NCBI GenBank assembly: GCA_030603685.1
Contig: JAUVXG010000004.1
Location: 1 to 64,000 of the forward strand
Length of the DNA stretch: 64,000 bases
Source: Pleomorphomonas sp.
Lineage (GTDB): Bacteria; Pseudomonadota; Alphaproteobacteria; Rhizobiales; Pleomorphomonadaceae
Reading direction: 5' to 3'
Position 1 is the first letter of the stretch; every line of letters begins with the position of its first letter. Under the pieces are notes generated by a model that saw only the letters and a list, made by a program, of their open reading frames with translations, made no database searches and had not been told where the DNA came from. Below are positions 15,806 through 23,612 of the stretch, piece by piece. The translations under genes and the position numbers were made by a program.

Positions 15806-16852
15806 GTGTCACCCTCCCGCGTTCGCGACGCGCTGCGCTTCGAGCGCGTCGACATCGTCTTTGGCAAGAAGCCGGAGGCCGCCTTTCCCCTGATCGATTC
15901 CGGGCTGAGCCCAGCCGAAATCACCGCGGAAACCGGCCTGACCGTGGGCGCCATGCAGGCGTCCTTTTCGGTGCGCGAAGGCGAATGCCTGGTGCTGATG
16001 GGGCTTTCCGGCTCAGGCAAGTCGACGTTGATCCGCGCCGTCAACGGTCTCAATCGGGTGAGCCGTGGCAGTCTCTTCGTGCGCGACGGCGACGGAGAGG
16101 TGGACGTCGCCCGCTGCGATGCCGCGGCGTTGCGCCGCATCCGTCGTCGACGTGTTGCCATGGTCTTCCAGCAGTTCGGCCTCCTGCCCTGGCGGACGGT
16201 TGCCGACAACGTGGCGCTGGGGCTCGAACTCTCCGGGATATCCAAGGCGGACATCGCCCGACGCGTGGAGACCGAGCTGGCACGCGTTCACCTTGCCGAA
16301 TGGGCCAATCGGCGAGTGCAGGAGCTTTCGGGCGGCATGCAGCAGCGGGTGGGTCTTGCCCGGGCGTTCGCAACCGAAGCGCCGGTCCTGCTGATGGATG
16401 AACCCTTCTCCGCCCTCGATCCGCTGATCCGCGACAAGCTGCAGGACGAGCTGATCGACCTGCGTGCCGAACTGAAACGCACCATCCTGTTCGTCAGCCA
16501 CGATCTCGATGAGGCGATGAAGCTCGGCGACCGGATCGCCATCATGGCCGGCGGACGCGTGGTGCAGGTGGGCACGGCGCAGGAAATCATGCTTTCCCCG
16601 GCAACCCCCTATGTCGCCGAGTTCGTCGCCCACATGAACCCACTGACCGTGCTTCGGGCGTCCGACGTCATGGCGTTGACGGACGACATGCCTCGCGAGG
16701 AGGGAAGCGCGGTGGTTGCCCCAGCGACGCCGATCCGCGATGTCATGGCCGCCTCCGTCGCCACCGGCAAGCCGGTGCTGGTGGAAGACGCCGGCGAGAT
16801 CGTCGGCGTCATTGGCTCTGAGGCGATCCTGAAGGCCATCCTCAGGAAGTAA
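15806..16852 (+). CDS. choV: choline ABC transporter, ATP-binding protein
   Basis: A 348-residue ATPase of the ProV/OpuAA class. Walker A is GLSGSGKST, the signature LSGGMQQRVGLARA and Walker B VLLMDEPFSALDP; the H-loop is LFVSHDLDEA. An N-terminal stretch of about 45 residues before the core is normal for ProV types. The C-terminal extension keeps one CBS-like segment (TPIRDVMAASVATGKPVLVED, IVGVIGSEAILKAIL), shorter than the two CBS modules of OpuA, so osmotic gating may differ. The start is GTG with TGAGGAG before it. It converges with the ureohydrolase gene, leaving four bases between stops. Confidence 0.92.
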   Translation: MSPSRVRDALRFERVDIVFGKKPEAAFPLIDSGLSPAEITAETGLTVGAMQASFSVREGECLVLMGLSGSGKSTLIRAVNGLNRVSRGSLFVRDGDGEVDVARCDAAALRRIRRRRVAMVFQQFGLLPWRTVADNVALGLELSGISKADIARRVETELARVHLAEWANRRVQELSGGMQQRVGLARAFATEAPVLLMDEPFSALDPLIRDKLQDELIDLRAELKRTILFVSHDLDEAMKLGDRIAIMAGGRVVQVGTAQEIMLSPATPYVAEFVAHMNPLTVLRASDVMALTDDMPREEGSAVVAPATPIRDVMAASVATGKPVLVEDAGEIVGVIGSEAILKAILRK

Positions 16853-16856
16853 CCGG

Positions 16857-17759
16857 TCAGGTCTTCTTCGCCGATCCGACGAGGCCGAGGTAATCCCAGA
16901 TCACCGTGGCGGCGGCGAGCGCCGTGATTTCGGAGACATCATAAGCCGGCGCCACTTCGACGACATCCATGCCGACGAAGCCGATACCGGCGAGGCCGCG
17001 GAGAATGGCCTGGCTTTGCCAGGGAAGAATGCCGGCAAACTCCGGCGTGCCGGTACCGGGTGCAAAGGCCGGATCAAGGCAGTCGACGTCGTAGCTGAAA
17101 TAGGTCGGTCCGGTTCCCATGACTTGCCGGACCCGTTCGGCGACGGCGGCCGGCCCCAGCGCATGGACGTCCTGAGCGGAGAGGATGGTGACACCCTTGC
17201 CGATCGTCCAATCCCACACCTCGCGCTGCACCGGCGAGCGAATGCCGATCTGGATCATCCGCCTGGGGTCGACGAGCCCCTCCTCGATGGCGTGATAGAA
17301 GGGCGAGCCATGGCCGTAGACCTGGCCGAAGTTGTCCGGCCATGTGTCGACATGGGCATCGAAATGGACGAGCCCGAGCGGCGCCCCGACCTTGCGCCGG
17401 AGCGCCCGGAGAAGCGGCAGCGAGATGCCGTGTTCGCCACCGATGGCGAGAAGATGATTGAGCCCTTCGGCCTGCTCTTCTATCAGCCGATAACTCTCGG
17501 CGAGGTCCCCGAGGGCGATCGGGAAGTCGCCGATGTCGGCAATGTCGAGCCGCGTCGGATCGATCCAGAAATGCGGATGGTCGCCATCGGTCAGCATGCG
17601 GCTCGCCGCCCGCACGGCGGCAGGTCCGGATCGAGCGCCCGTTCGGTTGGTGACGCCAATGTCGAGCGGAATGCCGGCCAGGACATAGGCGGCGCTACGA
17701 TCGAAGCGGGAAAGCCCCAGGAAGCTGGGGGCAACGGCAAAGGTCGGTGTACCGGACAT
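16857..17759 (-). CDS. agmatinase-like ureohydrolase
   Basis: A 300-residue member of the arginase/agmatinase family, which removes urea from guanidino compounds at a two-manganese centre. Metal ligands appear as GGEHGIS (usually GGDHS), VHFDAHVD and SYDVDCLDP. The opening of the barrel is YVLAGIPLDIGVTNRTGARSGPAAVR. Agmatinase gives putrescine from agmatine, but guanidinobutyrase and related enzymes share this look, and the Asp-to-Glu and Ser-to-Gly changes in the first motif leave the substrate open. It begins 29 bases after the histidine kinase gene on the same strand, with AGGAGCG before its ATG, so it is probably the last gene of the two-component operon. Confidence 0.85.
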   Translation of the reverse strand: MSGTPTFAVAPSFLGLSRFDRSAAYVLAGIPLDIGVTNRTGARSGPAAVRAASRMLTDGDHPHFWIDPTRLDIADIGDFPIALGDLAESYRLIEEQAEGLNHLLAIGGEHGISLPLLRALRRKVGAPLGLVHFDAHVDTWPDNFGQVYGHGSPFYHAIEEGLVDPRRMIQIGIRSPVQREVWDWTIGKGVTILSAQDVHALGPAAVAERVRQVMGTGPTYFSYDVDCLDPAFAPGTGTPEFAGILPWQSQAILRGLAGIGFVGMDVVEVAPAYDVSEITALAAATVIWDYLGLVGSAKKT

Positions 17760-17788
17760 GACGCTCCTGCGTGCGCTTTTCGGCGGCC

Positions 17789-19180
17789 TCAGGTTTCGGC
17801 AGCCACCGGCAGATGAATCGCCGCAGTCAAGCCGCCGCCGGGCCTGTTGGCAAGCGTCAATTCGCCACCATGTGCACGGACGATCGAGCGTGCCGTGGCA
17901 AGCCCAAGGCCAACGCCGCCGGTTTCGAGATTGCGCGACGTTTCGAGCCGGGTGAAGGGGGCGAACACCTCCTCCATCTTGTTCTCGGGAATGCCGGGAC
18001 CATCGTCGTCGACCGCGATGACGACCCCGGTCGCCGTGCGCTCGAGCCGAATGCGAGCCCGGAGTCCGTAACGGACGGCATTTTCGACAAGATTGCGCAA
18101 GGCACGCCGGAGCGAAACCGGACGAACCGACAGGTAGAGATGCTCCGGTCCTTCCATACCGACATCATGGCCGAGATCGGAGAAATCGGCGGACACCGCC
18201 TCGACCAGCGCGACGAGGTCGGTGTTGCGGGACTCTTCGCCGGCCGCGTCGTCGCGGGCAAAGGCAAGCGTCGCCTCGGCCATGCGCGTCATTTCATCAA
18301 TGGTCGCGACCATGCGCTCGCGCGTTTCATCGTCATCGATGAACTCGGCCCGAAGGCGCAGCGAGGTCAGGGGTGTCCGAAGGTCGTGGCTGATCGCTGC
18401 CACCATGCGGGTCCGGTCGGCAACGAAGCGGCTGTCGCGCGCCTGCATGGCATTGAAGGCCTTGTTGGCGCGGACGATCTCCTCGGGACCTCGCTCGGGC
18501 AAATCGGGCACGCTCTCGCCGCGACCAAGCCGATCGGAGGCCTGCGCCATCTCCCGGAGCGGCTTGGTGATGCGCCGTACCGACAGTGCCATGACCAGCG
18601 AAATGGCGATCACCGTCAGAAACGTCGACACCACCACCGGCCAGGCCCATAGCTGAGGCCGGGGCAGAAGCGTCTCCGAGTTGAGCCATTTGCCGTCGGA
18701 CAGCAGAACCGACAAGGCCAGCGTTGGCGGCCAGCGCTTGCCCCTCTGCCGCGCCCCCGGACCGAGACCGTTGCCGTGCATGGACATGTGAGCGTCGATG
18801 CCGGTCCTGTCGTCGTCGGCGAACTCCGCACGGACCTGCCGTCCCGGACCGAAGATCTCGTCGAGCTTGGCCCGCGTCTCGTCATCCGGCCACGCGGTGA
18901 CAGCATTCCTGACCAGCGGCTCGGGGGTGATCGAGTAAGTGAGACGGCTGGTGCTGAGTGCGCCGAGGATGCGATCGCGCTGACCGGCAGGCGTCTCCTC
19001 GATCAGATTGGCCAGCGTGGCAATCCGGCCAAGCACCTGCTCGCGCGCCGCCGCGTCGATCGCCGACCGCCGGCTTTCGGCAAAAAAGGCCAGCGTGACC
19101 ACCTGAGCGATCAGTACGGCGGCGATCAGCAACACCGAAAGCTGGCCGGCAAGGCTGCGCGGGAACAGACGCAACTTCAC
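17789..19180 (-). CDS. sensor histidine kinase (EnvZ-like)
   Basis: A 463-residue membrane sensor. Two helices (about residues 10-30, LAGQLSVLLIAAVLIAQVV, and about 187-207, WAWPVVVSTFLTVIAISLVMAL) frame an extracytoplasmic loop of about 155 residues. A HAMP linker (SVRRITKPLREMAQASDRLG) leads to the H-box AAISHDLRTPLTSLRLRAEF and to the ATPase motifs LRNLVENAVRYG, DDDGPGIP, FTRLE and GVGLGLATARSIV. All catalytic residues are intact. The GTG start overlaps the stop of the response regulator (GTGA), so the two are coupled. The ORF track merges extra upstream sequence; that part is the regulator gene in another frame. The signal is unknown. Confidence 0.92.
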   Translation of the reverse strand: MKLRLFPRSLAGQLSVLLIAAVLIAQVVTLAFFAESRRSAIDAAAREQVLGRIATLANLIEETPAGQRDRILGALSTSRLTYSITPEPLVRNAVTAWPDDETRAKLDEIFGPGRQVRAEFADDDRTGIDAHMSMHGNGLGPGARQRGKRWPPTLALSVLLSDGKWLNSETLLPRPQLWAWPVVVSTFLTVIAISLVMALSVRRITKPLREMAQASDRLGRGESVPDLPERGPEEIVRANKAFNAMQARDSRFVADRTRMVAAISHDLRTPLTSLRLRAEFIDDDETRERMVATIDEMTRMAEATLAFARDDAAGEESRNTDLVALVEAVSADFSDLGHDVGMEGPEHLYLSVRPVSLRRALRNLVENAVRYGLRARIRLERTATGVVIAVDDDGPGIPENKMEEVFAPFTRLETSRNLETGGVGLGLATARSIVRAHGGELTLANRPGGGLTAAIHLPVAAET

Positions 19181-19905
19181 TCTGACAGTTCCTCGACATC
19201 GGCGGCAAAGATGTAGCCACCACCCCATACGGTCTTGATCAGTTCGGGATTCTTCGGGTCGATCTCGATCTTCTTGCGCAGCCGGCTCACCTGGTTGTCG
19301 ATCGAGCGATCGAAGATCTGAGGCGTTCGCCCTGAGGTGAGATCCATCAGTTGATCGCGATTGAGAACCATGTTGGGGCGCTTCAGGAACGCCGTGAGCA
19401 ACTGGAACTCGGCCGTCGATAGCGGCAGCGCCACGCCGTCGCCGCCGACCAGTTCGCGACGGCGCGCATCGAGCACGAAACGGTCGAACTTCAGTCGTCG
19501 GGACTCCAGGGGATCCCGGGGCTTGGGCACGGCCTGCGTCCGTCGCAAGACCGCGCGGATGCGTGCCAACAGCTCGCGCGGATTGAACGGTTTGGTGACG
19601 TAGTCGTCGGCGCCGATTTCCAGGCCGACGACCCGATCGGTATCCTCGGCCATGGCGGTGAGCAGGATCACCGGTGTATCCGAGCTCTCGCGCAGGAAGC
19701 GACACAGGCTGAGGCCGTCCTCGCCCGGCATCATGATGTCGAGCACCACGAGGTCGACCGCGGCCGCCTTCAGCGCCTTGCGCGCCGCGGCGGCGTTCTC
19801 CGACGTCGTGACGCGAAAGCCGTTCTTCAGAAGATAGCGGCCGATGAGGTCTCGGATCTCGCGATGGTCGTCGACCACAAGGATATGGGGCTGAGGCTCG
19901 GTCAT
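19177..19905 (-). CDS. OmpR-family response regulator
   Basis: A 242-residue two-domain regulator. The receiver has HILVVDDHREI (acidic pair), the phosphorylated Asp in LVVLDIMMPGEDG, LLTAMAED (Thr switch) and YVTKPFNPREL (Lys). The C-terminal winged helix-turn-helix includes LSTAEFQLLTAFLKRPNMVL and VSRLRKKIEIDPKNPELIKTV. Pairing with the overlapping EnvZ-like kinase makes a complete two-component system. The ATG at 19905 is preferred to the ORF start at 19977. It is divergent from an EF-hand gene, and a palindrome lies in the shared promoter region, suggesting it controls both directions. Confidence 0.93.
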   Translation of the reverse strand: MTEPQPHILVVDDHREIRDLIGRYLLKNGFRVTTSENAAAARKALKAAAVDLVVLDIMMPGEDGLSLCRFLRESSDTPVILLTAMAEDTDRVVGLEIGADDYVTKPFNPRELLARIRAVLRRTQAVPKPRDPLESRRLKFDRFVLDARRRELVGGDGVALPLSTAEFQLLTAFLKRPNMVLNRDQLMDLTSGRTPQIFDRSIDNQVSRLRKKIEIDPKNPELIKTVWGGGYIFAADVEELSE

Positions 19906-19954
19906 GTCAGATACTCGAACGTTCCATTTCCCAAGGATAGCGATCCGCGAAAAG

Positions 19955-19975
19955 GATACCAAAGGAAATGGTATC
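19955..19975. promoter_or_regulatory. palindrome in the divergent regulator/EF-hand promoter
   Basis: GATACCA-AAGGAAA-TGGTATC is a perfect 7-bp inverted repeat with a 7-base spacer, 50 bases before the response regulator start and about 153 before the EF-hand gene. It is a good candidate operator; which protein binds it is inference. Confidence 0.5.
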
Positions 19976-20127
19976 AAGATGTATCACTCGGCAGCGAGGT
20001 TACGCCTCAATACAACCGGGCCCTTTCCGGGCGAATTTGCGCGACAATTGCTCCCTATGTTGAACCTGCCGCCGACGGGAACCCCCTTCATGCCGTGGGC
20101 GGAACGGACACATAAGGAGAAGCTCCC

Positions 20128-20688
20128 GTGAAAGCGCTCACACTCGCCACAATTTCCGCCCTCTCGGTCATCACCGTCGGCACCGCTGCCTTCGCCGCCG
20201 GCCCCGGCATGGGTCCGATGGGCTTCGGCCCGTCGGGTGGACCGATGAAACTCTTCGCCGAGGCCGACACCAACAAGGATGGCAAGGTCGACGCCGCGGA
20301 GTTCACTGCCTACCGCGACAAGATGTTCGCCGATGCCAACAGCGACGGCAAGGATGGCGTGACCATCCAGGAGTTCGAGCCCTGGTTCTGGCAGCAGCAC
20401 CGCGAGATGATGGTGCGCGCCTTCCAGCGCCTTGATGCCGACGGCGACGGCCAGATCACCAAGGCCGAGGTGGACACGGCCGGCGACCACATGCTGAACC
20501 GCTTCGACCGCAACAACGACGGTGTCCTGTCGGCTGAAGACAGGCCGAACCGCGGCGGCGGCTGGGGACGCGACGGCAAGCATGGCCGCCACCACGGGCA
20601 AGGCATGATGAGGAACTGGATGGGTCAGGGCCCCGGCCCGGTCCAGGATGCGCCCGACGACGAGACGCCGACGGACGACGCCAACTGA
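20128..20688 (+). CDS. secreted EF-hand calcium-binding protein
   Basis: A 186-residue exported protein. Signal peptide MKALTLATISALSVITVGTA ending AFA, cleaved near residue 24. Four EF-hand loops are visible: EADTNKDGKVDAAE, DANSDGKDGVTIQE, RLDADGDGQITKAE and RFDRNNDGVLSAED. The C-terminus is a Gly/His/Arg-rich tail (GRDGKHGRHHGQG), possibly a metal site. The start is GTG with TAAGGAGAAGC before it. Such periplasmic EF-hand proteins are often under two-component control; here the OmpR/EnvZ-like pair is divergent from it. Its role (calcium buffering, envelope stress or metal sensing) is unknown. Confidence 0.88.
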   Translation: MKALTLATISALSVITVGTAAFAAGPGMGPMGFGPSGGPMKLFAEADTNKDGKVDAAEFTAYRDKMFADANSDGKDGVTIQEFEPWFWQQHREMMVRAFQRLDADGDGQITKAEVDTAGDHMLNRFDRNNDGVLSAEDRPNRGGGWGRDGKHGRHHGQGMMRNWMGQGPGPVQDAPDDETPTDDAN

Positions 20689-20718
20689 GCCCAACACGGC
20701 CAAGCACCGATCTTGATG

Positions 20719-20746
20719 GCCGCCCTCTCCGGAGGGCGGCTTTTCC
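20719..20746 (+). terminator. terminator of the EF-hand gene
   Basis: A perfect 9-bp stem GCCGCCCTC/GAGGGCGGC with a TCCG tetraloop is followed by TTTTCC. It lies between the EF-hand gene and the convergent ABC transporter operon. Confidence 0.8.
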
Positions 20747-20750
20747 GTCT

Positions 20751-21815
20751 TCAGTCCCGGTCGATGATCAGGAGATCATCCTTCTTGAAGGAAACGGCGG
20801 CCGGCATGCCGACCTTCGGCAAGTCGAGCGCCGGATCGTTGAAGATATCGAGCGATACCCTCGCCTCCCGGAGCTTCACCCGCACGCGGATCACCGCGCC
20901 AAGGAAGGAGACCTCCTCGACCGTGCCGGTCAGGACGTTGCGGTCGCCATCGCCGCCGCCGAGCGACAGTGCTTCCGGTCTCAAGGCGACCGTTGCTCCG
21001 TCGGCGATGCCGTAGGCGGAGATGTCGCGCGCCGTCACCACCGGCTGACCATCGATCGATACGCGACCGGCCACCGGATCGACGACGCGTGCCTCGAACA
21101 GGTTCAGCGTGCCAACAAAGCTCGCCACGAAACGCGTCGCCGGGTTGTTGTAGATCTCGGACGGCGTACCGACCTGATCGGCGCGCCCCTGGTTCATCAC
21201 CACGATGCGGTCGGAGATGGATAGCGCCTCCTCCTGATCATGCGTGACGAAAACCGTGGTGATGCCCAGTTCGCGCTGCAGTGCGCGGATTTCCTCGCGC
21301 AGGGATACGCGGATCTTGGCGTCAAGCGCCGACAGCGGCTCGTCGAGCAGCAGAACTTGCGGCTTGATCGCCAGGGCGCGGGCGAGCGCCACGCGCTGCT
21401 GCTGGCCGCCGGAAAGCTGGTAGGGGTAGCGATCGCCAAGATCCGGCAACTTGATCAGTTCCAGCAACTCGGCGACACGCGCGTCGATCTCGCCCCGCTC
21501 TTTGCCGGCGATCTTCAGCCCGAAACCGATGTTGCCGGCAACCGTCAGGTTGGGAAACAGCGCGTAGGCCTGGAACACCATGCCGACGTTGCGTTTGGCC
21601 GGCGGGAGGTTGGTCATTTCGACGCCGCCGACATGCAACGAGCCCGAGGTCGCGGTCTCGAAGCCGGCTATCATCCTGAGGATGGTGGTCTTGCCGCACC
21701 CGGACGGGCCGAGAAAGGAGATGAACTCCCCCTTCTCGATGGAAAGACTGAAGTCATGGACCACGGTGTTCGGACCGAAGGACTTCCTGAGGTGACTGAT
21801 TTCGATGAACGACAT
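20751..21815 (-). CDS. ABC importer ATP-binding protein (PotA/FbpC type)
   Basis: A 354-residue ATPase. Walker A GPSGCGKTT, Q-loop VFQAYALFPNLTV, signature QLSGGQQQRVALARAL, Walker B VLLLDEPLSALD and H-loop VFVTHDQEEAL are all present. The C-terminal third (from about residue 235) is a TOBE-like regulatory domain. This architecture is shared by spermidine/putrescine, iron(III), phosphonate and thiamine importers. It is the last gene of the four-gene operon binding protein-permease-permease-ATPase, 31 bases after the second permease. Which ligand is carried cannot be told from the ATPase. Confidence 0.9.
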   Translation of the reverse strand: MSFIEISHLRKSFGPNTVVHDFSLSIEKGEFISFLGPSGCGKTTILRMIAGFETATSGSLHVGGVEMTNLPPAKRNVGMVFQAYALFPNLTVAGNIGFGLKIAGKERGEIDARVAELLELIKLPDLGDRYPYQLSGGQQQRVALARALAIKPQVLLLDEPLSALDAKIRVSLREEIRALQRELGITTVFVTHDQEEALSISDRIVVMNQGRADQVGTPSEIYNNPATRFVASFVGTLNLFEARVVDPVAGRVSIDGQPVVTARDISAYGIADGATVALRPEALSLGGGDGDRNVLTGTVEEVSFLGAVIRVRVKLREARVSLDIFNDPALDLPKVGMPAAVSFKKDDLLIIDRD

Positions 21816-21846
21816 CGGGAGTTCCGTGCGTGAAGCGGCTGGCCGG

Positions 21847-22629
21847 TCAGGGGTGTGCCGCGACCGCGTTGCGGGAAATGACCTGGATGATGCCCATGCA
21901 GGCCCAGGTGATCATGAAGGCCATGCAGGCAAGTGCCGCCGGCTCGTAGGCGCGATTGGCGCCGATGAGCTGGAGGTAGGGGCCGAAGGCCGGCCGATTG
22001 AGAAGGCTGGCGAAGGTGAACTCGCCGATGACGATGGCAAAGGTCAGGAAGGAGCCCGACAGCATGGCCGACCGAATATTGGGAAGGATGATCCGCCAGA
22101 TGATGGTGCCGGACGAAGCGCCCAGGCTTTCCGCCGCCTCGGTCAGCGTCCTGACGTCGATGGCGCGAAGGCCCGTTTCGATCGAGCGGTACATGTAGGG
22201 CAAGGCCAGCGTCACATAGCCGCAGGTCAGCAGGAAGTTGGTGCTGAGCGTCGAGTTGGTGAGCGGCAGGATGCTCGAGGAGTTGTAGAGGCGGAGGTAG
22301 CCGAAGACGATGACGATGGCAGGCACCACCAGCGGCAGCAGCGTCACGAATTCGACGAAGGGCCGCAGCTTCCTCAGTCGCAGCTCGACGAAATAGGCCA
22401 TGGGTACGATGATCGCCATGCCGAAGATGATGGTCACCACCGCGAGACCGACCGAGAAGGTGAAAGACGACTGAAACTGAGGATCGGCCAGCACGACGCG
22501 ATAGGCTTCGAAGCTGTAGACGCCGCGAAGCTTTCTCAGCGAGAACTCGAAAGTGGCTGCGAGCGGCACCACGAAATACAGCGTGCCGATCAGGATGGCG
22601 ATCCAGTGACCAAGGCGGTTGGTCTTCAT
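21847..22629 (-). CDS. ABC importer permease (PotC type)
   Basis: A 260-residue inner-membrane protein with about six helices, beginning with WIAILIGTLYFVVPLAATFEF. The ATPase-docking EAA loop is EAAESLGASSGTIIWRIILP. The ATG at 22629 overlaps the stop of the first permease (ATGA) and has AAAGGTGG before it; the ORF track starts at a GTG nine bases earlier that has no separate ribosome site. It is the second permease of the operon and should form a heterodimer with the first. Confidence 0.9.
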   Translation of the reverse strand: MKTNRLGHWIAILIGTLYFVVPLAATFEFSLRKLRGVYSFEAYRVVLADPQFQSSFTFSVGLAVVTIIFGMAIIVPMAYFVELRLRKLRPFVEFVTLLPLVVPAIVIVFGYLRLYNSSSILPLTNSTLSTNFLLTCGYVTLALPYMYRSIETGLRAIDVRTLTEAAESLGASSGTIIWRIILPNIRSAMLSGSFLTFAIVIGEFTFASLLNRPAFGPYLQLIGANRAYEPAALACMAFMITWACMGIIQVISRNAVAAHP

Positions 22630-23507
22630 TTGAGCCACCTTTCACTGCGCACGCGAAGCAGGATGTAGCAGAGGTTGGAAAGACCGGTGATGACGATCAT
22701 GCCGAAGGCGATGGCGTAGCCGAGGTTCTGGTCGTGCAGCACGTCGCCGCGGATCTGCGCGTAGAGCAGGATGGTAACGATGTTGAGCGACGAGCCGGTC
22801 AGCGCATAGGCCGTGGCGATGGCGCCGAAGGCATTGGCAAAGAGGAGCAGCGCCGCGCCCAGGAAACTCGGCAGCAACACCGGGCCGGCAATGTGTCGCC
22901 AGTATTGCCAGTTGGACGCGCCCAGAATGGTGGCGGCCTCGCGCCACTCTTTTCGAAGGCCCTCGATGGCCGGAGTGACGATCAGCACCATGAGCGGGAT
23001 CTGGAAATAGAGATAGGTGAGCGTCAACCCCCAGAAGGACAGAAGATTGAAGCCCTGGGCGTAGATGTTGAGGCCGAACACCGACGACAGGAACAGCGTG
23101 ACCAACCCCTGCCGGCCGAGCGTCGCCAGAAAGGCGAAGGCGAGGGGTACGCCGGCAAACTGCGAGGCGACGCCGGAAAAGGTCATGATGGTCGGTCGGA
23201 TCCAGCGCGGCAGCCCGCCGGATACCGCGGCGTAGGCGATGAAGGCACCGATCGCCGCGCCGATCACCGCCGAGGCGACCGAAACCTTGATGGAGATCCA
23301 GTAGGAAGCCAGGATGGTCGGGGTCCAGAGCTTGCCGAGGTTGGCAAGCGTGAAGCCGCCATCGTTGTCCTGAAACGCGCCGACCACCAGAAACAGGGTC
23401 GGCAGGATCAGGAACAGCAGGGCGAAGAGCATGAAGGGCGTGACGCCGACGACGGCCCAGGGCACACGCGGGCGGGGAAGACTGGCAGACGAAGCGTTGG
23501 AAGCCAT
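22626..23507 (-). CDS. ABC importer permease (PotB type)
   Basis: A 293-residue inner-membrane protein with about six helices; the first is PFMLFALLFLILPTLFLVVG, followed by a periplasmic loop QDNDGGFTLANLG typical of the PotB/FbpB class. The docking loop is EAATILGASNWQYWRHIAGP. It overlaps the next permease by four bases. A strong stem-loop lies between it and the binding-protein gene upstream, probably lowering permease expression relative to the binding protein. Confidence 0.9.
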   Translation of the reverse strand: MASNASSASLPRPRVPWAVVGVTPFMLFALLFLILPTLFLVVGAFQDNDGGFTLANLGKLWTPTILASYWISIKVSVASAVIGAAIGAFIAYAAVSGGLPRWIRPTIMTFSGVASQFAGVPLAFAFLATLGRQGLVTLFLSSVFGLNIYAQGFNLLSFWGLTLTYLYFQIPLMVLIVTPAIEGLRKEWREAATILGASNWQYWRHIAGPVLLPSFLGAALLLFANAFGAIATAYALTGSSLNIVTILLYAQIRGDVLHDQNLGYAIAFGMIVITGLSNLCYILLRVRSERWLK

Positions 23508-23535
23508 GCTGTTTGCTATCCGGATCGACGATCGC

Positions 23536-23570
23536 GGAAAACCGCCCTCCGACGCGTGTCGGAGGGCGGT
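23536..23570 (-). terminator. attenuating stem-loop between binding-protein and permease genes
   Basis: A perfect 13-bp stem ACCGCCCTCCGAC/GTCGGAGGGCGGT with a 4-base loop, followed on the minus strand by TTTTCCGCG. The T-run is short, so partial termination or 3'-end protection of the binding-protein message is likely. Confidence 0.7.
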
Positions 23571-23612
23571 ACCGGGATTAGGGACAGGCGGCCTTGAGGG
23601 CCGCGCCGGGCC

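Noticed and set aside
17789-19705. A 638-residue kinase ORF
   Set aside because: The extra N-terminus is the response regulator gene out of frame. The GTG at 19180 overlapping the regulator stop is the natural start.
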